From Agreia sp. Leaf283 (GTDB taxonomy: Bacteria > Actinomycetota > Actinomycetes > Actinomycetales > Microbacteriaceae): a stretch of DNA of 64,000 nucleotides. The position numbers and the translations under genes are program-made. The stretch is taken from positions 507,949-571,948 of the forward strand of contig NZ_LMNF01000002.1 of assembly GCF_001422485.1 (NCBI RefSeq), given 5' to 3'. The notes below the pieces were generated by a model. That model saw only the letters and a list, made by a program, of their open reading frames with translations, was not told where the DNA came from and did not search any database. Shown here in pieces: positions 28,247 through 36,168 of the stretch (positions are counted from its first letter, which is position 1; each line of letters starts with the position of its first letter).

Positions 28247-29698
28247 ATGACAACGACCGAATACGACCTCATCGTCATCGGAGCAGGAGCCATCGGCGAG
28301 AACGTCGCCGACCGGGCCGTGCGAGGCGGCCTGCGAACGGCCCTCGTCGAGAGCGAACTCGTGGGGGGCGAATGCAGCTACTGGGCCTGCATGCCGTCGA
28401 AGGCCCTTCTTCGCAGCGGAACCGTGCTGCGCGCCGCCCGCGCGGTCGGTGGCGCCAAGCAGGCCGTGACCGGCGAGATCGACGTGGCCGCCGTGCTCGA
28501 GCGCCGCAACTCGTTCACGAGCGACTGGAAGGACGCCAGCCAGGCGGAGTGGGTCGAGGGCGCCGGCATCGACCTGATCCGCGGGTACGCCCGATTCGTC
28601 GGCCCGAAGGAGATCGAGGTGACCGGCACCGACGGGCAGACCACCCGGTACTCGGCGACGCACGCGATCACCGTGTCGACGGGGTCTGCTGCCCTGCTTC
28701 CCGACGTCCCCGGGCTGAAGGAGGCGCGCCCGTGGACGAGCCGTGAGGCGACGAGCGCACAGTCGATACCGCCTCGGCTCGCGATCATCGGCGGCGGCGT
28801 GGTCGCCGTCGAGATGGCTACGGCGTACGCCAGCCTCGGCTCCGTGGTGACACTCGTCTCGCGCGGCGGCATCCTCTCGACGATGGAGCCCTTCGCGGGC
28901 GAGCTCGTCGGTGCCTCCCTGAGAGACCTCGGGGTGTCGCTGCACCTCGACACCTCCCCGACAGGCGTCGAGAGGCTGGGCGGAGGCGACGTGGTCGTGC
29001 ATCTCGACGACGGCTCGACCGTCGTCGCCGACGAACTGCTCGTCGCCACCGGTCGCACGCCGCGCACCGACGACCTCGGGCTCGAGACCATCGGGCTCAC
29101 ACCCGGCGACTGGCTCACGGTCGACGACACCCTGCGCGTCGTCGATGCCGATGGCGAGCCGTTCGACGGAGGCTGGCTCTACGCCACGGGAGACGTGAAC
29201 CATCGGGCGTTGCTCACGCACCAGGGCAAGTACCAGGCGCGTGCCGCCGGAGACGTCATCGCCGCCCGCGCCGCCGGTCGCGAGGTCTTCGACCAGCCAT
29301 GGGGCGCGCACGTCGCCACGGCCGATCACCAGGCCGTGCCCCAGGTCACGTTCAGCGACCCCGAGGTCGCGTCGGTCGGCCTGACGGCGGCCGCCGCAGA
29401 AAAGGCCGGCTACCGCACACGAGTCGTCGACTACGAGATCGGCAACGTCGCCGGCGCGAGCGTGCACGCCGACGGGTACAAGGGCACCGCACGCATGGTC
29501 GTCGACGAGGATCGCAAGGTCGTGCTCGGGGTCACCTTCGTGGGCCCCGACGTCGGCGAGCTGCTGCACGCGGCCACGATCGCCGTGACGGGCCAGGTTC
29601 CTCTCGATCGGCTCTGGCACGCGGTTCCCGCGTACCCCACCATCAACGAGGTCTGGCTGCGCCTGCTCGAGACCTACGGTCGGCCCGTCGGCGCGTGA
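28247..29698 (+). CDS. Class I pyridine nucleotide-disulfide oxidoreductase, lipoamide dehydrogenase-like
   Basis: 483 aa flavoprotein. The FAD motif is VIGAGAIGENVADR, and the redox disulfide CxxxxC is Cys43-Cys48 in GGECSYWACMPSK. A second GxGxxG (IIGGGVVAVEMA) binds NAD(P)H, and the FAD-binding ATGDVNHRALLTH follows. In true lipoamide dehydrogenases the C-terminus has the catalytic HPTxSE. Here it reads AYPTINE, so Tyr463 takes the His place while Glu468 remains. It is therefore unlikely to be an ordinary E3 component; mercuric or coumarin-type reductases and uncharacterised quinone reductases are alternatives. Confidence 0.85.
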   Translation: MTTTEYDLIVIGAGAIGENVADRAVRGGLRTALVESELVGGECSYWACMPSKALLRSGTVLRAARAVGGAKQAVTGEIDVAAVLERRNSFTSDWKDASQAEWVEGAGIDLIRGYARFVGPKEIEVTGTDGQTTRYSATHAITVSTGSAALLPDVPGLKEARPWTSREATSAQSIPPRLAIIGGGVVAVEMATAYASLGSVVTLVSRGGILSTMEPFAGELVGASLRDLGVSLHLDTSPTGVERLGGGDVVVHLDDGSTVVADELLVATGRTPRTDDLGLETIGLTPGDWLTVDDTLRVVDADGEPFDGGWLYATGDVNHRALLTHQGKYQARAAGDVIAARAAGREVFDQPWGAHVATADHQAVPQVTFSDPEVASVGLTAAAAEKAGYRTRVVDYEIGNVAGASVHADGYKGTARMVVDEDRKVVLGVTFVGPDVGELLHAATIAVTGQVPLDRLWHAVPAYPTINEVWLRLLETYGRPVGA

Positions 29699-30093
29699 AG
29701 CCGATCACCATTCCCGATACGGCGCTCACGAGAGCGGCGAAGTCGGTGCTGCTCGCTCCCCCGCTGGCCCGCGCCGGCTATCTGTACGCCACGACGGTCG
29801 CTCTGGTCTGGGGGTTCGCGCTGAGCACCGGCAAGGTTCGCCGGGTCGACGGCCTCTTCGTCTTCCGCGGTCTGCCCACGTGGGCGTTCTCCCGCGGCGG
29901 TTCGTGCGTGGGCGGCGTCTACCTCACCGACGACAACGCCAAACCTGCCGTGCTCGAGCACGAGGCCGTTCACCGCGAGCAATGGAAGAAGTACGGCATG
30001 GTCTTCCCCGTGCTCTACATGCTCGCCGGCCGCAACGCCCTGACGAACCGCTTCGAGATCGAGGCCGGACTCGAGAAGGGCAACTACCGGTGA
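29695..30093 (+). CDS. Small membrane-associated protein with HExxH motif, function unknown
   Basis: 132 aa, GTG start overlapping the upstream stop (GTGA). A hydrophobic stretch at about residues 27-46 could be a membrane helix. Beyond it the motif EHEAVHREQWKKYG contains HEAVH (residues 89-93), matching the zinc-metalloprotease HExxH pattern. I do not recognise a characterised family; similar small proteins occur in related genomes. A third zinc ligand is not evident, although Glu residues in FEIEAGLEKGNY (C-terminus) are candidates. It is translationally coupled on both sides. Confidence 0.7.
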   Translation: MKPITIPDTALTRAAKSVLLAPPLARAGYLYATTVALVWGFALSTGKVRRVDGLFVFRGLPTWAFSRGGSCVGGVYLTDDNAKPAVLEHEAVHREQWKKYGMVFPVLYMLAGRNALTNRFEIEAGLEKGNYR

Positions 30094-30965
30094 CCGACCC
30101 CGGTCGCTCCCTGGCCGGCACGACCGTCGTCATCACCGGTGCCAGCTCGGGAATCGGCCGATCCGCCGCCCTCGAGCTCGGCAGGCGTGGCGCCCGGGTG
30201 GCGGTCGTCGGGCGCGATCCGGGCCGCACGCACGACGTCGCCGCCTCCATCGACGACGCGGAGGCGTTCGTCGCCGACTTCGCGTCTCTCTCGGAGGTGC
30301 GCCGCCTGGCAGACGAGCTGCTCGGCCGCTACGGCCGCATCGACGCGCTCGCCAACAACGCCGGCGGCCTGTTCTCTCGTCGAACCGTCACGGTCGACGG
30401 TCACGAGTCGACGTTCCAGGTGAATCACCTCGCGCCCTTCCTGCTGACCGAACTTCTGCTGCCGAGGCTGCGGCAGACCGCCTCCGCGGGGCATCCGGTC
30501 ACGGTCGTCTCGACCGGCAGCGTGGCCAACCGCTGGGGACGACTCAGACTCGACGACCTCGACAGCCGCAGGTGGCCCTGGCTCGGCGGATGGCAGGCCT
30601 ACGGGTCGGCCAAGACCGCGGTGCTGCTCACGACCAGGGAGCTGGCCCGCAGAACGCGTGACAGCCCGATCACGGCCTACGCGTTCCATCCCGGGTACGT
30701 CGCGACCTCGTTCGGTGCATCGTCATGGATGCTCCGGGTCGGCAACGCGCTCGGCAACGGCGGACTCGGCGTCACCCCGCAGGCCGGTGCCGTGCCGCTG
30801 GTCGAACTCGTGTCGAATGCCGGATCGGCTGCGCCCAGCGGCACCTACTTCGATGGGCTGCGTCCAGACGGAAGAGCGAGCCGGGCGGCCCGGGACGACG
30901 CGCTCGCAGCCCGCCTCTGGGAGGTCTCGGAATCCCTCGTCCGTCCGTGGCTCTCCACACCCTGA
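30090..30965 (+). CDS. Short-chain dehydrogenase/reductase
   Basis: 291 aa. The cofactor motif is TGASSGIG near residue 16, with NNAG (LANNAGGLFS), catalytic Ser in VVSTGS and YGSAK giving the Tyr-x3-Lys pair. The arrangement resembles retinol dehydrogenase/WWOX-like oxidoreductases with DGHESTFQVNHLAPFLLT. The cofactor (NADP more likely, from Arg after strand 2) and the substrate are unknown. The GTG overlaps the stop of the HExxH gene (GTGA). It is the last gene of the run starting at the TPM gene. Confidence 0.88.
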   Translation: MTDPGRSLAGTTVVITGASSGIGRSAALELGRRGARVAVVGRDPGRTHDVAASIDDAEAFVADFASLSEVRRLADELLGRYGRIDALANNAGGLFSRRTVTVDGHESTFQVNHLAPFLLTELLLPRLRQTASAGHPVTVVSTGSVANRWGRLRLDDLDSRRWPWLGGWQAYGSAKTAVLLTTRELARRTRDSPITAYAFHPGYVATSFGASSWMLRVGNALGNGGLGVTPQAGAVPLVELVSNAGSAAPSGTYFDGLRPDGRASRAARDDALAARLWEVSESLVRPWLSTP

Positions 30966-30968
30966 CAC

Positions 30969-31012
30969 ACGATTGCGGAAACGTTTCCATGCAGCCGCTA
31001 CGATTGCGGAAA
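30969..31012 (+). promoter_or_regulatory. LacI-type operator and direct repeat before the HAD-GH65 pair
   Basis: A perfect 12-bp palindrome GGAAACGTTTCC occupies 30977-30988, with the central CG and AA/TT flanks characteristic of LacI/GalR operators. The 13-mer ACGATTGCGGAAA occurs at 30969 and again at 31000. TACGAT at 30999-31004 could be a -10. The site lies about 90 bp before the sugar-phosphorylase operon, consistent with sugar-dependent repression. No LacI gene is in the window. Confidence 0.65.
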
Positions 31013-31074
31013 TACATCGCTCCGCCCCACGACTTTCCCCACCCGATCCCCCCTCGGTACCCACAAGGACTCCT

Positions 31075-31878
31075 GTGACTTCTGCCCCGATTCCGGTGCT
31101 TTCTCCGTCCGACGCCCGCGAGCGACTGCTGTCGCTCAAGGCCGTGCTCTTCGACCTCGACGGTGTGCTCACCCCCACCGCCGACGTGCACATGTCGGCG
31201 TGGGCGCGACTCTTCTCGCCGTATCTCGCCTCGAAGGGCATCGCCGAGCCCTACACCGACGCCGACTACTTCGCCTACATCGACGGCAAGCCGCGCTACG
31301 ACGGCGTGCGATCGTTCCTCGCGTCGCGATCGATCTCGTTGCCAGAGGGCACGCCCGACGACTCGCCGCAGCTCGAGACCGTCTGCGGGCTCGGAAACCG
31401 CAAGAACTCCGCCTTCACGGAGTCCCTCGAGGCAGACGGGGTCGCGCCGTACCCCGGCTCGCTCCGCTTCCTCGACGCCGTGGTCGACGCAGGGCTCCTC
31501 GTAGCCGTCGTGTCGAGTTCGCGCAACGCCGATCCTGTGCTGCGCGCAGCCGGCATCCGAGACCGCTTCGACGTGGTCGTCGACGGCCTCGTCGCAGCCG
31601 AGAAGGGTCTGGCGGGCAAGCCCTCCCCCGAGACCTACGCCTATGGCGCGCACCTGCTCGGGCTTCGGCCCGAGCAGTGCGTCGTGGTCGAGGACGCGCA
31701 CTCGGGTGTGCAGGCCGGGCGCGATGGTAAATTCGGTCTCGTCCTCGGGGTCGACCGCGGCGCCGGCGTTGCAGAACTCCTCGAAAGCGGAGCCGACATC
31801 GTCGTCGACGACCTCGACGTGCTGCTTCCCCTCACCTCCCGCTCATCCTCGACTCCGACCCTTGGGGAACCCGCATGA
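31075..31878 (+). CDS. Beta-phosphoglucomutase family HAD hydrolase
   Basis: 267 aa. HAD motif I is LFDLDGVLTPT with both Asp residues, motif II VVSSSRN, Lys in GLAGKPSPETY and motif IV VVEDAHSGVQAG. A helical cap follows motif I. This matches the beta-phosphoglucomutase group, which interconverts beta-glucose-1-phosphate and glucose-6-phosphate. GTG start with AAGGA upstream. The ATG of the following GH65 phosphorylase overlaps its stop, and such phosphorylases release beta-glucose-1-phosphate. The pairing strongly supports a mutase role over a simple phosphatase. Confidence 0.88.
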   Translation: MTSAPIPVLSPSDARERLLSLKAVLFDLDGVLTPTADVHMSAWARLFSPYLASKGIAEPYTDADYFAYIDGKPRYDGVRSFLASRSISLPEGTPDDSPQLETVCGLGNRKNSAFTESLEADGVAPYPGSLRFLDAVVDAGLLVAVVSSSRNADPVLRAAGIRDRFDVVVDGLVAAEKGLAGKPSPETYAYGAHLLGLRPEQCVVVEDAHSGVQAGRDGKFGLVLGVDRGAGVAELLESGADIVVDDLDVLLPLTSRSSSTPTLGEPA

Positions 31879-34382
31879 ACCTCATCTCTCGTGATCCGCT
31901 CGATCGCAACCGCTTCCCGCTCGACGAGTGGGCTCTCGTCGAGAACGACTTCAGCTCGAAGGACATGGGCCGAACCGAGACCCTCTTCGCGATCGGCAAC
32001 GGCTACCTCGGCATGCGCGGCAACGTCGACGAGGGGCGCGACGGCCACGAGCACGGCACCTACATCAACGGTTTCCACGAGACCTGGCCCATCAGACACG
32101 CCGAGGAGGCATTCGGCTTCGCCCGCGTCGGCCAGACCATCGTCAACGCGCCCGACGCGAAGATCATCCGGCTCTACGTAGACGACGAGCCGCTGGTGCT
32201 CACCGAGGCCGACCTGCCGATGTACGAGCGCAGGCTCGACTTCGCAGACGGTGTCCTCCGCCGCTCTCTCGAATGGCGCACGCCGTCGGGCAAGCGGGTG
32301 CTCATCGACTCGCGCAGGATGGTGTCGTTCACCGATCGTCACCTCGCCTTCATGGACTACGAGGTCACGCTGCTCGACGCCGACGCGTCGGTCGTGATCT
32401 CGAGCCAGATCCTCAACCGTCAAGACGGCATCGACGAATACCACGCCCCTGCCGCGTCCTCGAAGGACTTCGACCCGCGCAAGGCCGAGGCGTTCACCGA
32501 TCGCGTGCTGCAGCCGCGCTACAAGCGCGCCCTCGACGGCCGATACGTGCTGGGTTACCGGTGCACCAACTCGGGCATGACCATCGCCTGCGGCGCAGAC
32601 CACACGATCGAGACCGAGAACGAGTTCGAGGAGTCGTCGCAGATCGGTGACGATCTCGCCAAGCACGTCTACCGCATCCGTGCCAAGCGGGGCCAGCGCA
32701 TCCGCATCACCAAGACCGTGAGCTATCACACGTCGTCAGGGGTGCCCACCCGCGAGCTCGCGGACCGCTGCGATCGCACGCTCGACCGGGCGCACGACGA
32801 GGGCATGGACTCGTTCGTCGAGCGCCAGCGCGAGTGGCTCTCCGCGTTCTGGGCCCGCACCGACGTCGTGCTCCCCGGCCAGCCCGTGCTGCAGCAGGCC
32901 ACCCGCTGGAACCTCTTCCAGCTCGCCCAGGCATCCATGCGTGCCGACGGCCAAGGAGTGTCGGCCAAGGGCGTCAGCGGCTCTGGCTACGGCGGACACT
33001 ACTTCTGGGACACCGAGGTCTACGTTCTCCCGTTCCTCACTTACACCTCGCCCATCGCCGCCCGCAACGCGCTGCGTTTCCGACACGCCATGCTCGATCA
33101 CGCGCGCATGCGAGCCACAGAGCTCAACCAGCTGGGCGCCCTCTTCCCGTGGCGCACGATCAACGGCCTCGAATCGTCGGCCTACTACGCGGCCGGCACG
33201 GCGCAGTACCACATCGACGCCGACATCTCGCATGCCCTCACCCAGTACGTCTCCGCTACGGGCGACGAGGACTTCCTGGCACGAGAGGCCATCGACATCC
33301 TGGTCGAGACCGCGCGCATGTGGGCCGACCTGGGATTCTGGCGCGCCAACGGGGGCGACATCTTCCACATCCACGGAGTCACCGGGCCCGACGAGTACAC
33401 CACCGTGGTCAACGACAACCTCTACACCAACGTCATGGCGAGGTCGAACCTGCGTTCGGCCGCGTCCGCGGTCACCCGCATCCGCGAGGAGAACCCTCAG
33501 GCCTACGACCGCATGGTCGCCCGGGTCTCGTTCGACGAGGCCGAGATCGACGAGTGGTCGCGCGCAGCAGAGGCGATGCACATCCCCTTCGACGACAACC
33601 TGCGCATCCACCCGCAAGACGCCCAGTTCCTCGAGAAGGAGCGCTGGGATCTCTCGCACACGCCTCCAGAGAAGCGCCCCCTTCTGCTGCACTTCCACCC
33701 CCTGGTGATCTACCGCTTCCAGGTGCTGAAGCAGGCCGACGTGGTGCTGGCCCTGCTGCTGCAGGGAGACCAGTTCACGGCCGCCGAGAAGCGGGCCGAC
33801 TTCGACTACTACGACCCGATCACCACCGGCGACTCGACGCTCTCCGCCGTCGTTCAGTCGATCATCGCGGCAGAGGTCGGATACTCGAGCCTGGCTCTGA
33901 AGTACTTCACATCGGGCCTGTTCGTCGACCTCGCCGACCTGCACAACAACACGGCAGACGGCGTGCACGTCGCGTCGACCGGCGGCGTGTGGAGTGCCCT
34001 GGTCTACGGATTCGGCGGTTTCCGCGACCACGGTGGACGCATCACGATCGATCCCCGCCTGCCCGAGGAGTGGGAGGGGCTCAGCTACCGCATCACCCTG
34101 CGCGACACGCGGATCCGGGTCGACCTCCGCCAGGGCGACATCGAGCTCACGGTCGAGGAGGGCGACAGGGCCACCGTCTTCGTGCGCGGCGAGAACGTCA
34201 CCGTGCAGGCCGGCGAGCCCGTGCTCATCGGACTCGACCACCACGGGCCGCGGCTGCCCGGCGCGCCCCGCGCGGCCGACGTCGAGGGCAACCTGCGCGC
34301 AGACGGCAGCGTCATCACCTCGTCGCTTCCGACCATCTCGCTCGACACGTCGGAGGCGGGCCTTCTCGAACCGATCGACTGA
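31875..34382 (+). CDS. Glycoside hydrolase family 65 disaccharide phosphorylase
   Basis: 835 aa. It has the family-65 layout of an N-terminal beta-sandwich, (alpha/alpha)6 barrel and C-terminal beta domain. The general acid is Glu507 in TGPDEYTT, in the place of GPDEY(H) of maltose phosphorylase. Other family segments are GYGGHYFWDTEVYVLPFLTYTSP, ALFPWRTINGLES and the phosphate-binding STGGVWSALVYGFGG. These enzymes split an alpha-glucobiose with phosphate, giving beta-glucose-1-phosphate. Whether the sugar is maltose, trehalose, kojibiose or nigerose cannot be told. It is coupled to the mutase by an ATGA overlap. Confidence 0.92.
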   Translation: MNLISRDPLDRNRFPLDEWALVENDFSSKDMGRTETLFAIGNGYLGMRGNVDEGRDGHEHGTYINGFHETWPIRHAEEAFGFARVGQTIVNAPDAKIIRLYVDDEPLVLTEADLPMYERRLDFADGVLRRSLEWRTPSGKRVLIDSRRMVSFTDRHLAFMDYEVTLLDADASVVISSQILNRQDGIDEYHAPAASSKDFDPRKAEAFTDRVLQPRYKRALDGRYVLGYRCTNSGMTIACGADHTIETENEFEESSQIGDDLAKHVYRIRAKRGQRIRITKTVSYHTSSGVPTRELADRCDRTLDRAHDEGMDSFVERQREWLSAFWARTDVVLPGQPVLQQATRWNLFQLAQASMRADGQGVSAKGVSGSGYGGHYFWDTEVYVLPFLTYTSPIAARNALRFRHAMLDHARMRATELNQLGALFPWRTINGLESSAYYAAGTAQYHIDADISHALTQYVSATGDEDFLAREAIDILVETARMWADLGFWRANGGDIFHIHGVTGPDEYTTVVNDNLYTNVMARSNLRSAASAVTRIREENPQAYDRMVARVSFDEAEIDEWSRAAEAMHIPFDDNLRIHPQDAQFLEKERWDLSHTPPEKRPLLLHFHPLVIYRFQVLKQADVVLALLLQGDQFTAAEKRADFDYYDPITTGDSTLSAVVQSIIAAEVGYSSLALKYFTSGLFVDLADLHNNTADGVHVASTGGVWSALVYGFGGFRDHGGRITIDPRLPEEWEGLSYRITLRDTRIRVDLRQGDIELTVEEGDRATVFVRGENVTVQAGEPVLIGLDHHGPRLPGAPRAADVEGNLRADGSVITSSLPTISLDTSEAGLLEPID

Positions 34383-34428
34383 GAACACGTCGACTGAGAA
34401 CCCGAGCGCCGTCCGCTAGCGTTGACGG

Positions 34429-35721
34429 GTGAGCACCTCGACACAGTCCCTCCAATTCCGCACGTTCCCCGCCGCCCTCGACGGCGATGCACCGGATGCG
34501 GCGACCGCCGGCTGGCTCGAAGCCGACATGCTCGGCTTCCTTGCGCGACGCCCGACGAGCGCGCACGCCGCAGCCATGGCGTCGTATCTCGTCGAGGACG
34601 GTCAGTCGCTCACGGGCGTCTACGACACCGCCTCCCCCGCCCATTCGCTTCACCGGGACATCCCCGTCGCCACATTCGCCTCCTTCGAGAAGTCGCTGAC
34701 GGTCAGTCCCGGGGTGCAGCTTCCCGCCCACCTCATCTCGTCGGTGACCGTTCGGGCCACGCACCGGCGCCGCGGCATCCTGCGCCGAATGATGACAGAC
34801 GACCTGAACCGTGCCGCCCAGGCGGGCTACGCCGTCGCCGCGCTCACCGCGAGTGAGGCGTCGATCTACCGACGCTTCGGATTCGGCACGGCGACATGGG
34901 TCCACGACATCGCCGTGCAGACAGACTCCCGCTTCGAGCTGACGACGACGCCGGCCGGCCACTGCGCGGTCGTCGATCCCCGTGACATCCCCGCCCTCGC
35001 TCCGGCCGTGTTCGCCGCGTTCCACGCCGGGCAGCCGGGTTCCATCGACAGGCACGCCCAGTACGGCGACCGCATCTCGGGCAGGGTCACCGAGGAGGGC
35101 GACGAGGACCGGGCCAGGCGGGCGGCCGTTCACTACGACGAGAACGGAGCCGTCGACGGCTTCGTGACGTACCGCTTCGGCGGCTGGGAGTCGAAGCCGC
35201 ACACGATCGAGGTCACCGACCTCGTGGCCGCGGTGCCGTCCGCCTCCCTCGCACTCTGGCAGTACCTGGCGTCGATCGACCTGAGCAGTCGGGTCACGTA
35301 TTCGGGCGGCTCCCCCGACGACGCTCTGCGCTGGGCGCTCGTCGACCCCCGCGTGCTGAGCGTCACCGACATCGAAGACCGCATCTGGCTGCGCATCCTC
35401 GACCCCGTCGCCGCCTTCGCCGCGCGGGGCTACACCGACTCGGGCAGCGTTTCGTTCCGAGTCGTCGACGAGCTCGGATTCGCCTCGGGCTCGTTCAGAC
35501 TGACGACGGGAGCAGGCTCGGGCACGCTCGAGCGCATCGACGACGAGCACGTCGACCTCGAGATGAACGCCTGGGTTCTCGGCGCCCTCTATCTGGGAGG
35601 CGCGGACGCCAGGGTCGCCGCGGGGGCCGGCGCGCTCCGGGAATTCACACCCTCCGCCGCCACGACTCTTCAGCGCCTGCTCGCACCGGCCGCGCCGGTC
35701 TACGCCAACACGTATTTTTAG
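34429..35721 (+). CDS. Eis-like GNAT N-acetyltransferase
   Basis: 430 aa. An N-terminal GNAT domain with the acetyl-CoA loop VTVRATHRRRGILRRMM, a second GNAT-like domain and a C-terminal sterol-carrier-like domain give the three-domain layout of mycobacterial Eis. Tyr147 in ASIYRRFGFG matches the Eis general-acid Tyr, and the chain ends in Phe, as in Eis where the terminal carboxylate acts as base. Eis acetylates aminoglycosides and polyamines at several amines; the substrate here is unknown. GTG start, TAGCGT six bases upstream and no Shine-Dalgarno. Its last four bases overlap the convergent SIP gene. Confidence 0.88.
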   Translation: MSTSTQSLQFRTFPAALDGDAPDAATAGWLEADMLGFLARRPTSAHAAAMASYLVEDGQSLTGVYDTASPAHSLHRDIPVATFASFEKSLTVSPGVQLPAHLISSVTVRATHRRRGILRRMMTDDLNRAAQAGYAVAALTASEASIYRRFGFGTATWVHDIAVQTDSRFELTTTPAGHCAVVDPRDIPALAPAVFAAFHAGQPGSIDRHAQYGDRISGRVTEEGDEDRARRAAVHYDENGAVDGFVTYRFGGWESKPHTIEVTDLVAAVPSASLALWQYLASIDLSSRVTYSGGSPDDALRWALVDPRVLSVTDIEDRIWLRILDPVAAFAARGYTDSGSVSFRVVDELGFASGSFRLTTGAGSGTLERIDDEHVDLEMNAWVLGALYLGGADARVAAGAGALREFTPSAATTLQRLLAPAAPVYANTYF

Positions 35722-36128
35722 CGGGCGAGCGTCTCGCGGCTCGAGCCGAGTCGTTCGGCGAGCTCTGAGCGAAGGGTGTCGATACGAGCCGCCTCACCGC
35801 CGAGCCACACGCAGAGGTCGGCTCCGTCGATGAGCACGTCGCCCGTGGTCATCTCGCTGACCCAGGCGCGTACGGCCTGGTCGAGCACCTCGCCGGGGGC
35901 CGCACTGCGCACGTCGCGCGCCAACCAACTGACAGTGATGCGCTCCGGCGTCTCGAGCGGAGTGATGTCTTCAGCCGAGGCCACCTCGACGAAGATCTGG
36001 CCGCGAGCCGTGTCGGGCAGCGTCTCGATGAGGCCGCGGATCACGGGAATGATCGACGAATCGCCGGCCAGCAGTACGCGCCCGGCGGTCGTGGGCATGG
36101 CTCCCGCCTCGGTCATCAGGACTCTCAT
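35718..36128 (-). CDS. Stand-alone SIP (siderophore-interacting) NAD(P)-binding domain
   Basis: 136 aa. The sequence RVLLAGDSSIIPVIRGLIETLP...GQIFVEVASAEDI...ITVSWLARD...ADLCVWLGGEAARIDTLRSELAER matches only the C-terminal NAD(P)H-binding half of ferric-siderophore reductases (ViuB/YqjH type). The N-terminal FAD-binding barrel (about 120 residues) is missing. I start at the ATG at 36128 because a TATACT -10 lies exactly seven bases upstream, within an iron box. An ATG six codons earlier lies inside that box, upstream of the likely transcript start. It may work with a separate flavin domain or be a regulatory remnant. Confidence 0.75.
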   Translation of the reverse strand: MRVLMTEAGAMPTTAGRVLLAGDSSIIPVIRGLIETLPDTARGQIFVEVASAEDITPLETPERITVSWLARDVRSAAPGEVLDQAVRAWVSEMTTGDVLIDGADLCVWLGGEAARIDTLRSELAERLGSSRETLAR

Positions 36129-36133
36129 CGAAT

Positions 36134-36152
36134 TTAGTATAGGCATACCTAA
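36134..36152 (-). promoter_or_regulatory. DtxR/IdeR-type iron box overlapping the -10 of the SIP gene
   Basis: TTAGTATAGGCATACCTAA matches 15 of 19 positions of the TTAGGTTAGGCTAACCTAA-like DtxR/IdeR consensus and is near-palindromic. On the minus strand it contains TATACT (36141-36136), seven bases before the SIP-domain ATG. Fe2+-loaded DtxR/IdeR would block this promoter, giving expression under iron starvation. The match was made by eye. Confidence 0.7.
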
Positions 36153-36168
36153 CCTCCGATGAGAACGG

